A stretch of DNA of 19,978 nt, taken from assembly GCA_017354095.1 (NCBI GenBank), contig JAFMRP010000007.1, positions 1 through 19,978 of the forward strand, written 5' to 3'. A model generated the notes under the pieces. That model worked only from the letters and a program-made list of their open reading frames with translations, had not been told where the DNA came from and ran no database searches. Shown here piece by piece: positions 8,547 through 15,824 of the stretch (positions are counted from its first letter, which is position 1; every line of letters starts with the position of its first letter). The stretch is from Ktedonobacteraceae bacterium (GTDB lineage Bacteria > Chloroflexota > Ktedonobacteria > Ktedonobacterales > Ktedonobacteraceae). The position numbers were made by a program, and so were the translations under genes.

Positions 8547-8562
8547 AGAAGTGTCTACATAA
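8547..8562. repeat. Right 16-bp terminal inverted repeat of the recombinase element
   Basis: AGAAGTGTCTACATAA, a perfect inverted match of 5259-5274. The tnpA frame resumes immediately after it with AGT ACG GAG CAT (8562 onward). Confidence 0.85.
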
Positions 8563-9290
8563 GTACGGAGCATGTGTTTGCCCTCACGGCACTGCTTGGG
8601 TTCCGTTTTGCTCCGCGTCTGCGGGACGCGCTCTCGCGCCACCTCTACCTTGTGGATGAGGTAGGTACACCTGACTCACTCAAGAGCTTGCTCTTTGGTC
8701 AGATCAAGAGCAAGCTGATCATCGAACAATGGGATGAGATAAGACGTGTGGCCTCCTCGATCCGGCATGGGACCGTCTCGACAAGCTTGCTCATGCGCAA
8801 ACTCGCTGCCTATCCTCGCCAGAACCAGGTAGCCAGAGCCCTCACCGAGATGGGCAAGCTGGAGCGAACGGCGTACCTGCTGGAGTATTTTCGCGACGAA
8901 GCACTCAGGCGGCGCGTGCTGATCGGCTTGAACAAAGGAGAAGCGCTCCACGCCCTCGCACGTCAACTCTTCTTTGGCAGACTCGGCGAACTGCGTGACC
9001 GAGCGTTTGAGGATCAGATGCATCGAGCCAGTTGCCTCCATTTACTGATGGCGGCCATTGCTGCCTGGAATACCGTCTACCTCACGAAAGCTATTGAAAC
9101 CCTCCGCAAACGAGGGGAAGACATCCCAGAAGCCACGGTTGCCCATATTGCGCCATTGGGATGGGAGCATATTCGTCTGATCGGCGACTACCATTTCGCA
9201 CCGCAATCTGGGCGTTCCCTGGAAAATCTGCGCCCTTTACGTTTACAAGAAGAGGAAGAGAGCGCCCAAACGGAGCAATCCGTTCAGTAA
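8562..9290 (+). pseudogene. tnpA: Tn3-family transposase, 3' part
   Basis: The C-terminal 242 residues of the interrupted Tn3 transposase, starting STEHVFALTALLGFRFAPRL, which directly follows DTGG in relatives. The third catalytic residue, Glu in LNKGEALHALAR, is present. The segment ends LGWEHIRLIGDYHF plus a short acidic tail, as usual. The frame is intact from the insertion to TAA at 9288-9290, so the damage to this gene is confined to the nonsense codon at 4742 and the insertion. It has no start signal of its own and is not expected to be translated separately. Confidence 0.92.
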
Positions 9291-9645
9291 CCCATCGTTT
9301 TCTGTACTGAGCTCTATGGAATCTGGAATGATCTCATGCGGCCCACGGGTTGCGTAACGAGATGTGCATTCGGCTGAAGCGGCGAAGCTTTCCAGTTCTC
9401 CACCCTGTTCTGACGAGAGATCGAAAATACCTCTGCTTTATCAAAACAGGAGAGCAAAAAAGGCTATTCTCAAGCCAGGATCGCGCCCGCCGGTAAAACT
9501 GGTTGCGCCACCCGTGAGGAAAGCCAAAAAATGCGTCACCACCTTGTTTTTGGACCAGGAATGGGGTATGCTCTCAGCAGAGCCGTCTCGCACTCCATGC
9601 GGCTACGCGTGCTCGTGTGAACCATCAGAAGGAAAAGAAGCAGGC
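9291..9645. other. Intergenic region between tnpA and the LuxR gene
   Basis: 355 bases between the tnpA stop and the chosen LuxR start. An open frame continues upstream of the LuxR start from 9364, but its translation is low-complexity and basic with no family resemblance, so I treat it as leader. A weak promoter candidate is TTGTTT (9544-9549) with TATGCT (9567-9572) at a 17-base spacing. I see no other signal. Confidence 0.4.
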
Positions 9646-12294
9646 ATGTCTACGCCCATTCTTGCCACGAAACTGTATCACCCTCGGCTTCGGCCTAACA
9701 TGGTCAGCCGCCTGCGGCTGACCGAGCGGCTCAACGCGGGGCTGCATCGCAAACTGACACTCATCTCGGCCCCCGCTGGCTTTGGCAAAACCACGCTGGT
9801 GAGTGAATGGACCCTCGGACTTGGGCGACCAGTTGCCTGGCTGTCCCTGGACGAAGGGGAGAACGACCCCACCCGCTTTCTGACCTACCTCGTCGCGGCT
9901 TTGCAGACGATTGCGCCTACGATTGGGAAAGGAGTGTTGGGTGCACTCCAATCTCCTCAGCCACCGCCACCCGATTCGATGTTGACGACCCTGCTCAATG
10001 AGCTGACCACCCTTCCTGATCAGATCGTCCTCGTCCTAGACGACTATCATCTGATTGAGGCGCAGGCGGTTGACCAGGCCCTCACCTTTCTGGTCGAGCA
10101 CCTGCCGCCACAGATGCACCTGGTCATCGTTACGCGTTCAGACCCGCACCTGCCCCTGGCCCGTCTGCGCGCCCGGGACCAGGTGACCGAACTGCGCGCC
10201 GCCGACTTGCGTTTTACCTCTTCTGAAGCCGCCGCCTTTCTCAACCAGATGATGGGCCTCACCCTCTCTGAGCAGGACATCGCTGCCCTGGAAAGGCGCA
10301 CGGAGGGCTGGATTGCCGGTCTGCAATTGGCTGCGCTTTCCCTCCAGGGACAGGAAGATGCCACCCGTCTCATTGCCTCATTCACCGGCAGCCACCAATA
10401 CGTGCTGGACTACTTGATGGAAGAAGTCCTCGGGCAGCAGGACGCCCGCATCCAGACGTTCTTACTGCACACCTCGATCCTCGACCGGATGTCAGGACCC
10501 TTGTGTGATGCCGTGGTGCTCGACTCTGCTACTCCCGGGCAAGCCACCCTGCAAGACCTCGAACGCGCCAACCTGTTCCTCATCCCCCTGGACAACGAGC
10601 GGCGCTGGTACCGTTATCACCATCTCTTTGCGGAGTTGCTCAGGCTGCGCCTCCCCCAGAGCTTTTCCTCCTCTCCAGCAGATGCGCAAAGCCAGGTGAC
10701 CTCCTTGCACCTGCGGGCAAGTAGCTGGTATGAAGACCAGGGCCTCACGATGGAAGCCTTTCACCATGCGGCTGCCGCCAACGATGTGGAGCGCGCCGAG
10801 CGTTTGCTTGAAGGGAAGAGCCTTCCCCGGCATGTTCCTGGCGCGGTGACCACTGCCCTCTCCTGGTTGGGCTCGCTGCCAAAGACGGTCCTGGATGCCA
10901 GGCCCTCGCTGTGGGTGAGGTATGCCACGTTGCTGCTGGTGCGTGCCGAGATGACCAGTGTGGAAGAGAAACTCCAGGCGGCTGAATCCGCACTGCAAGG
11001 CGCCAATCTGGATGAGAGGACCCGCGACCTGATCGGGCAAATCGCCGCGGTCCGTGCGACGCTGGCTCTCACTCCCTACCAGCCAGAAACGGTGCTTGCC
11101 CAGTCACGCCGCGCCCTGGAGTATCTGGACCCCGAGAATCTGTTTTCCCGCGCGATTGCTCACTGGACGCTGGGGGCGACCTACCAACTCCAGGGAGATC
11201 GTGCTGCGGCGAGAGGGGCCTACACCGAAGTCATCAAGAACAGCCAGGCCTCCGAGGATCTTTTCACCACCATCATGGCGACGATGTGCCTGGGCATCCT
11301 CCAGGAAGCAGACAACCAGCTCCATCTGGCGGTCCAGACCTACCAGCGGGTTCTGCAATTAGCAGGGGATCAGCCACTTCCTCATCTCTGCGAAGCGCAT
11401 CTGGGCCTGGCCCGTGTCCTCTACGAATGGAACGATCTGGAGGGAGCCGAGCAGCACAGGCGACAGAGCCTCCACCTGGCGCGGCAGTCTGATCATGAAG
11501 TTGAGTACTCCATTGCCTGTAAGGTCTTTCTGGCCCGCCTCTCTCTTGCCCGGGGAGAGGCGTCCGGCGCTGCTGCTTTGCTCACAGAGGCCAACAAGGA
11601 GGCGCTGCAGCACAAGGTTGTGGCTCGCATGCCTGAGATTGCCGCCGCACAAGTGCTCACCTTCCTGCGCCAGGGGAGTCTTTCAGCGGCAGTTCATCTG
11701 GCTCAAACATACCAACTCCCTCTCAGCCAGGCCCGTGTCCACCTGGCTCAGGGCAACCCATCTGCGGCGCTGGCAGTGCTGGAACCGTTGCGCCAGCAGG
11801 TGGAGGCGAAGGGGTGGCAGGATGAACGGCTCAAGGTGATGGTGCTCCAGGCGGTTGCGGCTCGCGCCTGTGGCGAAAAAGACCAGGCGCTGCACCTGCT
11901 CGTTGACGCGCTGGCAATGGCCGAGCCTGCCGGTTTCATCCGTCTCTTTCTCGACGAAGGTCTCCCCATGGCTTCCCTCTTGTCCGAAGCGATGGCTCTT
12001 GGCAGCATGCCCGACTCTATCAGGAAGCTGCTCGCTGCGTTTGAGGCCGAGAAGCAGCAGAGCGAAAACAACTCATCTCCGCCCCCTGCCCAGCCCCTGC
12101 TCGAACCACTCTCAGAGCGCGAGTTGGAAGTCCTGCATCTGGTTGCTGCCGGACTCTCCAATCAGGAGATTAGCGAGCGGCTGTTTCTGGCTCTGGGGAC
12201 CGTGAAGGGGCACAATCTGAAAATCTTTGGCAAACTCGGAGTCCAGCGGCGCACCGAAGCGATCGCACGAGCGCGGGAGCTGGGGCTGCTCTAA
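9646..12294 (+). CDS. LuxR-family, MalT-like ATP-dependent transcriptional regulator
   Basis: ATG 9646 starts the family-typical MSTPILATKLYHPRLRP; AAGGA lies upstream at 9629-9633. An 882-residue STAND-type regulator: an NTPase domain with Walker A APAGFGKTT (42-50) and Walker B IVLVLDD (127-133), then a winged-helix region with YRYHHLFAELLR, a long helical TPR-like sensor region (about 400-760), and a C-terminal LuxR helix-turn-helix (818-882; LSERELEVLHLVAAGLSNQE, GTVKGH, FGKLGV). Proteins of this kind bind ATP and a small ligand, oligomerise and activate nearby promoters. All key motifs are intact. It is the first cargo gene of the transposon and is followed by repeats and genes it may control (12350-16814). 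The ligand is unknown. Confidence 0.92.
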   Translation: MSTPILATKLYHPRLRPNMVSRLRLTERLNAGLHRKLTLISAPAGFGKTTLVSEWTLGLGRPVAWLSLDEGENDPTRFLTYLVAALQTIAPTIGKGVLGALQSPQPPPPDSMLTTLLNELTTLPDQIVLVLDDYHLIEAQAVDQALTFLVEHLPPQMHLVIVTRSDPHLPLARLRARDQVTELRAADLRFTSSEAAAFLNQMMGLTLSEQDIAALERRTEGWIAGLQLAALSLQGQEDATRLIASFTGSHQYVLDYLMEEVLGQQDARIQTFLLHTSILDRMSGPLCDAVVLDSATPGQATLQDLERANLFLIPLDNERRWYRYHHLFAELLRLRLPQSFSSSPADAQSQVTSLHLRASSWYEDQGLTMEAFHHAAAANDVERAERLLEGKSLPRHVPGAVTTALSWLGSLPKTVLDARPSLWVRYATLLLVRAEMTSVEEKLQAAESALQGANLDERTRDLIGQIAAVRATLALTPYQPETVLAQSRRALEYLDPENLFSRAIAHWTLGATYQLQGDRAAARGAYTEVIKNSQASEDLFTTIMATMCLGILQEADNQLHLAVQTYQRVLQLAGDQPLPHLCEAHLGLARVLYEWNDLEGAEQHRRQSLHLARQSDHEVEYSIACKVFLARLSLARGEASGAAALLTEANKEALQHKVVARMPEIAAAQVLTFLRQGSLSAAVHLAQTYQLPLSQARVHLAQGNPSAALAVLEPLRQQVEAKGWQDERLKVMVLQAVAARACGEKDQALHLLVDALAMAEPAGFIRLFLDEGLPMASLLSEAMALGSMPDSIRKLLAAFEAEKQQSENNSSPPPAQPLLEPLSERELEVLHLVAAGLSNQEISERLFLALGTVKGHNLKIFGKLGVQRRTEAIARARELGLL

Positions 12295-12349
12295 GCCGAT
12301 CGGTTGTCGTTTTCCCCGCAGGGAACGGTTCGTCCCTCACAACACTTCC

Positions 12350-12431
12350 CCAAACACGACTTTAGTCTTGCTCTGCTCATACCGCAGAGAAGCAAGAACG
12401 TTACTCCAAACATAACTTTCGTCTCTCTCTG
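12350..12431. promoter_or_regulatory. Two 26-bp direct repeats, candidate activator sites
   Basis: 12350-12375 (starts CCAAACACGACTTT, ends GCTCTG) and 12406-12431 (starts CCAAACATAACTTT, ends TCTCTG) match at 21 of 26 positions and are spaced 56 bases start to start. The second repeat ends in the -35 position of the -10 box at 12450, where no TTGACA is present. Direct repeats placed this way are typical for a class II activator. The MalT-like protein encoded just upstream is the obvious candidate. The role is inference. Confidence 0.45.
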
Positions 12432-12455
12432 TTCCTGCGCCCTCGAAGTTATACT
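12427..12455 (+). promoter_or_regulatory. Candidate activator-dependent promoter of the cargo operon
   Basis: TATACT (12450-12455) is one mismatch from the -10 consensus and lies 68 bases before the next start codon. At a 17-base spacing the -35 position reads CTCTGT, which is poor, so activation by a bound protein would be needed. Confidence 0.4.
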
Positions 12456-12522
12456 CCTTGCATGAAGAGACCTGAAGCACGTGGTACAGGCAGAGATGAC
12501 CGGCCACAGGAGGAGCAGAGAC

Positions 12523-12795
12523 ATGTCAAACGAGAGCAACTCCAGCCATGAAAAGGCGGAGTCTCTGATCTATCAGATCAGAATCAAGGGTCACCTGGAC
12601 TGCAAGTGGGCCGACTGGTTTGCTGGCCTGAGCATCACATCGCTTGAGAACGGCGAGACCCTGCTAACCGGCCCGGTGCTCGATCAGGCCGCGTTGCACG
12701 GCTTGCTCAGAAAAGTACGTGATGTCAGCCTGCCATTGGTTGCGGTCATGCAAGTCGAGCCGGAACAGGCAGAGGTGCCGGATGTCAAACCTTGA
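12523..12795 (+). CDS. Small conserved hypothetical protein (90 aa)
   Basis: ATG 12523 follows AGGAGGAG (12508-12515) by 7 bases, one of the strongest ribosome binding sites here. The in-frame upstream start at 12481 has none. The product is soluble, with a short polar N-terminus and a compact domain containing YQIRIKGHLDCKWADWFAGL, then ITSLENGETLLTGPVLDQAA and LHGLLRKVRDVSLPLVAV. I recall similar small proteins of unknown function in Chloroflexota, often near LuxR/MalT-like regulators and MFS transporters, with the same core layout. The repeated W-aromatic strand followed by a 'TGPV-DQAALHGLL' helix suggests a small alpha/beta fold. No catalytic motif is evident. It is the first gene behind the candidate activator-dependent promoter. 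Confidence 0.75.
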   Translation: MSNESNSSHEKAESLIYQIRIKGHLDCKWADWFAGLSITSLENGETLLTGPVLDQAALHGLLRKVRDVSLPLVAVMQVEPEQAEVPDVKP

Positions 12796-12830
12796 CACCT
12801 CTCACCCTCATCCAACAAGGAGATACACAT

Positions 12831-12944
12831 ATGAAAACCATCGACCTCAACACAGAGGAGAAAGCAATGAATTCACACAAAAATACGGCAAGAATTGCAG
12901 ATACGACGAAGAAGAACGAGCAGATAAGCAAGAGTGAGGAATGA
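12831..12944 (+). CDS. 37-aa leader peptide or N-terminal remnant of a DUF4386-like protein
   Basis: AAGGAGA (12817-12823) sits 7 bases before ATG 12831, so this short frame has an excellent initiation signal. The product is hydrophilic and contains MNSHKNTARIAD. That resembles the N-terminus that precedes the first membrane segment of DUF4386-family membrane proteins (NTARIAG plus a hydrophobic stretch), but here a short charged tail and TGA follow. It overlaps the start region of the MFS gene (ATGATCATGG, 12941-12950), so translation could be coupled. Either a deletion removed the rest of a membrane protein gene, or the remnant now acts as a translational leader. Too short for certainty. 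Confidence 0.5.
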   Translation: MKTIDLNTEEKAMNSHKNTARIADTTKKNEQISKSEE

Positions 12945-12946
12945 TC

Positions 12947-14332
12947 ATGGCAACTACTTTTCATCCAGAGGAATTAACACCAGGAAGTCAGCCGGAAACA
13001 TGGAAGCAGACAGGCGAAATGAACGCACCAACTGGTTCGATGGGACTGAGCGCGCGAGACGGTGCAACGCAGCCAGACAGGGCCAAACCGGCTGCCGGAG
13101 GGATGTTGCGGCTCTTCAACGTGCGCAATTTTCCGTTGCTCTTGGGTGGTCAGACCATCTCGACCTTCGGTGATGCGCTCTACATGGTGGCGCTGCCGTG
13201 GCTGATCCTGACCACGGGCGGCAACGCCGAGGCACTGGGCATGGTGCTGGCCGCTTACGGTATTCCTCGTGCGTTGTGCATGCTGGCGGGCGGCTGGCTC
13301 TCGGATCGCCTACGCCCACGGCGGCTCATGTTGCTTGCTGATACGCTGCGCCTGCTGCTCGTGGGAGTCTTGGCGGCGCTGGCCTTTGGTGGTCATCCGC
13401 TGCTCTGGCAGCTCTGCGCGATCGCAGTGCCGCTGGGTGCCCTGGGAGGCGCATTCACCCCCGCTTCCATCGCCATGGTACCAGATACCCTGGGCAAAGA
13501 CGATCTACAAGCTGGCAATGGACTGATGATGGCATCACAGCAGGGCGCGAACTTGATTGGTTCATCGGTTGCTGGCGTGATCGTCGCCGGGCTCTCTTCG
13601 GCAGTGGCTCTGGCTCTCGACGCTGCAACCTTTCTCGTCTCGGCGGGCTCGCTCGCGCTGATGCGGGGGACAACACACGCTACCCATGATGGAAACCAGA
13701 CACCAGCAAGCCAGGACCATCCACTGGAAGCCGCGCAGGAAGCGGGGACACAAATCAGTTTCTGGGGGTATCTGGGCACCTCACGCTTGATTCAGATCAC
13801 CCTGCTCATGTTCATCGTGAGCAGCCTGGTGACAGGCGGAGTGATCGAGGTGGCGCTGCCCGTGCTGGTCAAGGGTCCCATGCATGGGAGCGCAAGCGGG
13901 TATGGTTTCATCCTGGTGGGTTGGGGCACGGGCGCGCTCATCGGGTCCATCCTCGCTGGCATGGTGGGCAAATTCCAACACAAAGGACTGATGATCCTCC
14001 TGGGGTGGGTGATTATGGCCGCCATGTTTGCGCTGCTCCCGGTTGGGGGGATGCCCGGAGCCGTAGTCTGCATGTTGATTGGCGGCATCGCCGCCAGTGG
14101 CTTCGCCGTTCTGTTCTTCACTGCGGTCCAAATGAACATTCCGGGCCATCTGATGGGGCGCGTCATGGGCTTGTTGATGTTCAGTTCATCAGGGCTCTAT
14201 CCTGTCTCGACTGCCCTGGCTGGTGTACTCGCGAACCATTTCGGTCCAGCGGTCCTCTTCCCGTTCGCGGGGCTTGTGCTGGCGGCGGTGATGTTCTTCG
14301 GGATGACGCAAAAAGTGTTGCGAGAGCTCTAA
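12947..14332 (+). CDS. MFS transporter, efflux type
   Basis: A 461-residue major facilitator superfamily protein. ATG 12947 is preferred to ATG 12941 because GAGGA (12936-12940) is then 6 bases away. A polar N-terminal tail of about 55 residues precedes the first membrane helix region (FPLLLGGQTISTFGDALYMV). The MFS motif A-like loop GWLSDRLRPRRLM is at 116-128. Ten to twelve hydrophobic segments follow, with a polar central loop (about residues 244-270) between two six-helix halves. The opening NVRNFPLLLGGQTIS.FGDA resembles the MFS_3/EntS and macrolide-efflux branch, so export of a small molecule or drug is likely. The substrate is unknown. As the main transporter of the transposon cargo it may confer resistance to a compound sensed by the LuxR protein. 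Confidence 0.88.
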   Translation: MATTFHPEELTPGSQPETWKQTGEMNAPTGSMGLSARDGATQPDRAKPAAGGMLRLFNVRNFPLLLGGQTISTFGDALYMVALPWLILTTGGNAEALGMVLAAYGIPRALCMLAGGWLSDRLRPRRLMLLADTLRLLLVGVLAALAFGGHPLLWQLCAIAVPLGALGGAFTPASIAMVPDTLGKDDLQAGNGLMMASQQGANLIGSSVAGVIVAGLSSAVALALDAATFLVSAGSLALMRGTTHATHDGNQTPASQDHPLEAAQEAGTQISFWGYLGTSRLIQITLLMFIVSSLVTGGVIEVALPVLVKGPMHGSASGYGFILVGWGTGALIGSILAGMVGKFQHKGLMILLGWVIMAAMFALLPVGGMPGAVVCMLIGGIAASGFAVLFFTAVQMNIPGHLMGRVMGLLMFSSSGLYPVSTALAGVLANHFGPAVLFPFAGLVLAAVMFFGMTQKVLREL

Positions 14333-14406
14333 CGGCCTAATACCCCATCATGCAGTTTCAAAAATACCTGTAGATTATCATGAAAGGACGAGGAGAGAAC
14401 ATACTC

Positions 14407-14961
14407 ATGGAAAACTCTTCACACGAAGTAAACCCTCTCTATGGTGGATATAGAGGAGCGGCCATAGCGCAGCCGCTTGAGACTCCTAACGACTTCCAGG
14501 CAAGCTCTCCAGAGGGCTATCACTCGCCTTCTGAGAGAGGATACCAGCAGCAAGAGCAGCTCTCTGGACCTCAGCACTATTATGAGTATCATCAGCAAGA
14601 GAAGCTTCATAGCTCGAAGCCGTATGAGAGTGATCGGCCGCAATACCTTGCGCCACCTGCAAGCGGCTGGCTGAGCTACCTTGGCGGCTGGGTCACCGGC
14701 CTGCTCTTCCTCCTGCTGGGGAGGGGGAATGGCTTTATACGCTTCCACGCGATGCAGTCCCTCATCTTCTTCGGTGCGATGAGTTTGGTGACGACCGTGT
14801 TCACTCACATCCCCTTCCTTGGCTCTCTCGGTTCCGGACTGGGGTTCGTCACCTTCATCTGCTGGATTGTTTTGATGGTCAAAGCTGCTCGCGGCAGATA
14901 CTACAAGCTACCCATCATCGGCGATTATGCGGAAAAATGGGCCAATACGCTCCGGGACTAG
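14407..14961 (+). CDS. DUF4870-like (Tic20-like) small membrane protein with Q/Y-rich N-terminus
   Basis: 184 residues. ATG 14407 has AGGAG at 14391-14395; the in-frame ATG 14380 has no ribosome binding site. Residues 1-85 are disordered and rich in Q, Y, S, H and P (GYQQQEQLSGPQHYYEYHQQ). From residue 87 there are three hydrophobic segments: WLSYLGGWVTGLLFLLLG, the IRFHAMQSLIFFGAMSLV segment, and the LGFVTFICWIVLMVKAAR segment. The patterns 'RF HA.QSL' and 'IGDYAEKWA' at the end are characteristic of DUF4870/Tic20-like proteins. Their bacterial function is unknown. It lies 74 bases after the MFS gene on the same strand, so it could be co-transcribed. Confidence 0.82.
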   Translation: MENSSHEVNPLYGGYRGAAIAQPLETPNDFQASSPEGYHSPSERGYQQQEQLSGPQHYYEYHQQEKLHSSKPYESDRPQYLAPPASGWLSYLGGWVTGLLFLLLGRGNGFIRFHAMQSLIFFGAMSLVTTVFTHIPFLGSLGSGLGFVTFICWIVLMVKAARGRYYKLPIIGDYAEKWANTLRD

Positions 14962-15051
14962 TGGCGGGTACGAACAGTGTTTTGAGGGTCTGACGGTATT
15001 GCCGATGACGGAACGCTTCAAGAGTTCCGAAGCAAGGGAAGGAATAAGACC

Positions 15052-15812
15052 ATGAACAAGCAGATCGAGTTGATCACGACAAAGCAGTCCAGGGCTTCCG
15101 TTCCTCAAAGGTCGCGGAAGCGCGCCATAACCAGGGCCGATTGGCTGGTGCCAGTCGGGCTGATCCTGCTCACCGCGATCCCGGCCCTGGGAGGAGTGTT
15201 CGGCCTGGTCGGGTTCGCCACCGGCGCAGCGCTCACGCCGGATGATACCCAGTTCCGGGCTCTGCCTCTGCCGATCGTGCTCCACATCGTGAGCGCCCTC
15301 CCGTTCTGCCTGCTGGGCGCCTTCCAGTTCGCCCCTGGCGTGCGCCGAAGCTTTCCGTCTCGCCGGGCGGCTGGTGGTCCTGTGTGGCCTGACTGCCGGA
15401 CTTTCAGGGCTGTGGATGGCCTAGTTCTCCCTCTTCTCTCTCCAGTCCCAGAGCATGCTGCTCTATGGCTTCCGCATGCTCTTCGGCTCGGCCATGGTCC
15501 TGTCGCTGGTCCTAGGCCTGGTTGCCATCCTGCGGCGCAACGTTGCCCGACACCGTGCCTGGATCATGCGTGGCTACGCCATTGGGCCAGGGCGCGGGCA
15601 CACAAGCGCTGACCGCTCTGCTCTGGGTGCTGATCTTCGGCACAGAGCGTGAACCGTACAAAGACCTGCTGATGGGTGCCAGTTGGGTCATCAATCTTGC
15701 CGTGGCCGAATGGCTCATCCGCAGGAAGCGTACAAAGCGTCACTCATTTCTCAGCGGAGTTCAACGGGGCACATCCCCTTGCACTACCCACAACCCTCTA
15801 CTTGAAAGATAA
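15052..15812 (+). pseudogene. DUF2306-like membrane protein, broken by two frameshifts and a stop
   Basis: GGAAGGAA (15038-15045) precedes ATG 15052. Frame one encodes two membrane segments (WLVPVGLILLTAIPALGGV; PIVLHIVSALPFCLLGAFQF) up to about 15350. The family sequence then moves to another frame (RLAGRLVVLCGLTAGLSGLW), hits TAG at 15422-15424 where relatives would have a sense codon (CAG-to-TAG is plausible), and continues with SQSMLLYGFRMLFGSAMV and RRNVARHRAWIMRGYAIG. A single extra C near 15587 shifts it again to GAGTQALTALLWVLIFGTE and a final helix. HRAWIMRGYA and GAGTQ are DUF2306 hallmarks. Three separate lesions indicate genuine decay unless the assembly is poor here. Confidence 0.8.
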
Positions 15813-15824
15813 GGAGATTCTCAC

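Larger units (their letters stand above)
5259..8561 (-). mobile_element. Tn554-like two-recombinase element inserted in tnpA
   Basis: A 3.3-kb insertion splits tnpA between the DTGG and TEH codons. Its ends are a perfect 16-bp inverted repeat (5259-5274 and 8547-8562, TTATGTAGACACTTCT). It carries only two overlapping tyrosine recombinase genes on the minus strand, in the size and order of TnpA and TnpB of the Tn554 family, with no TnpC and no cargo. Flanking AATACCG (5252-5258) and AGTACGG (8562-8568) match at 5 of 7 positions. Keeping either one on excision rejoins tnpA in frame as DTGG-(N or S)-TEH. This is the pattern of site-specific integration with a short, slightly mismatched crossover core. 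Confidence 0.8.

Noticed and set aside
5259..8561. Integron or prophage integrase module
   Set aside because: Two coupled recombinases of Tn554 TnpA/TnpB type with inverted ends, no attC array, no phage genes and no tRNA target.
9364..9645. N-terminal extension of the LuxR gene (94 extra codons)
   Set aside because: The added sequence has no family resemblance. The typical family start MSTPILATKL and a purine-rich site lie at 9646, and the total length then fits the family.
11748..12161. Antisense frames across the LuxR gene and other cargo genes
   Set aside because: They are long only because of high GC content and codon bias in the sense gene. None has a start signal or family resemblance.
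12719..12937. 72-codon frame overlapping the small protein and the 37-codon frame
   Set aside because: No ribosome binding site, and it overlaps two better-supported frames.
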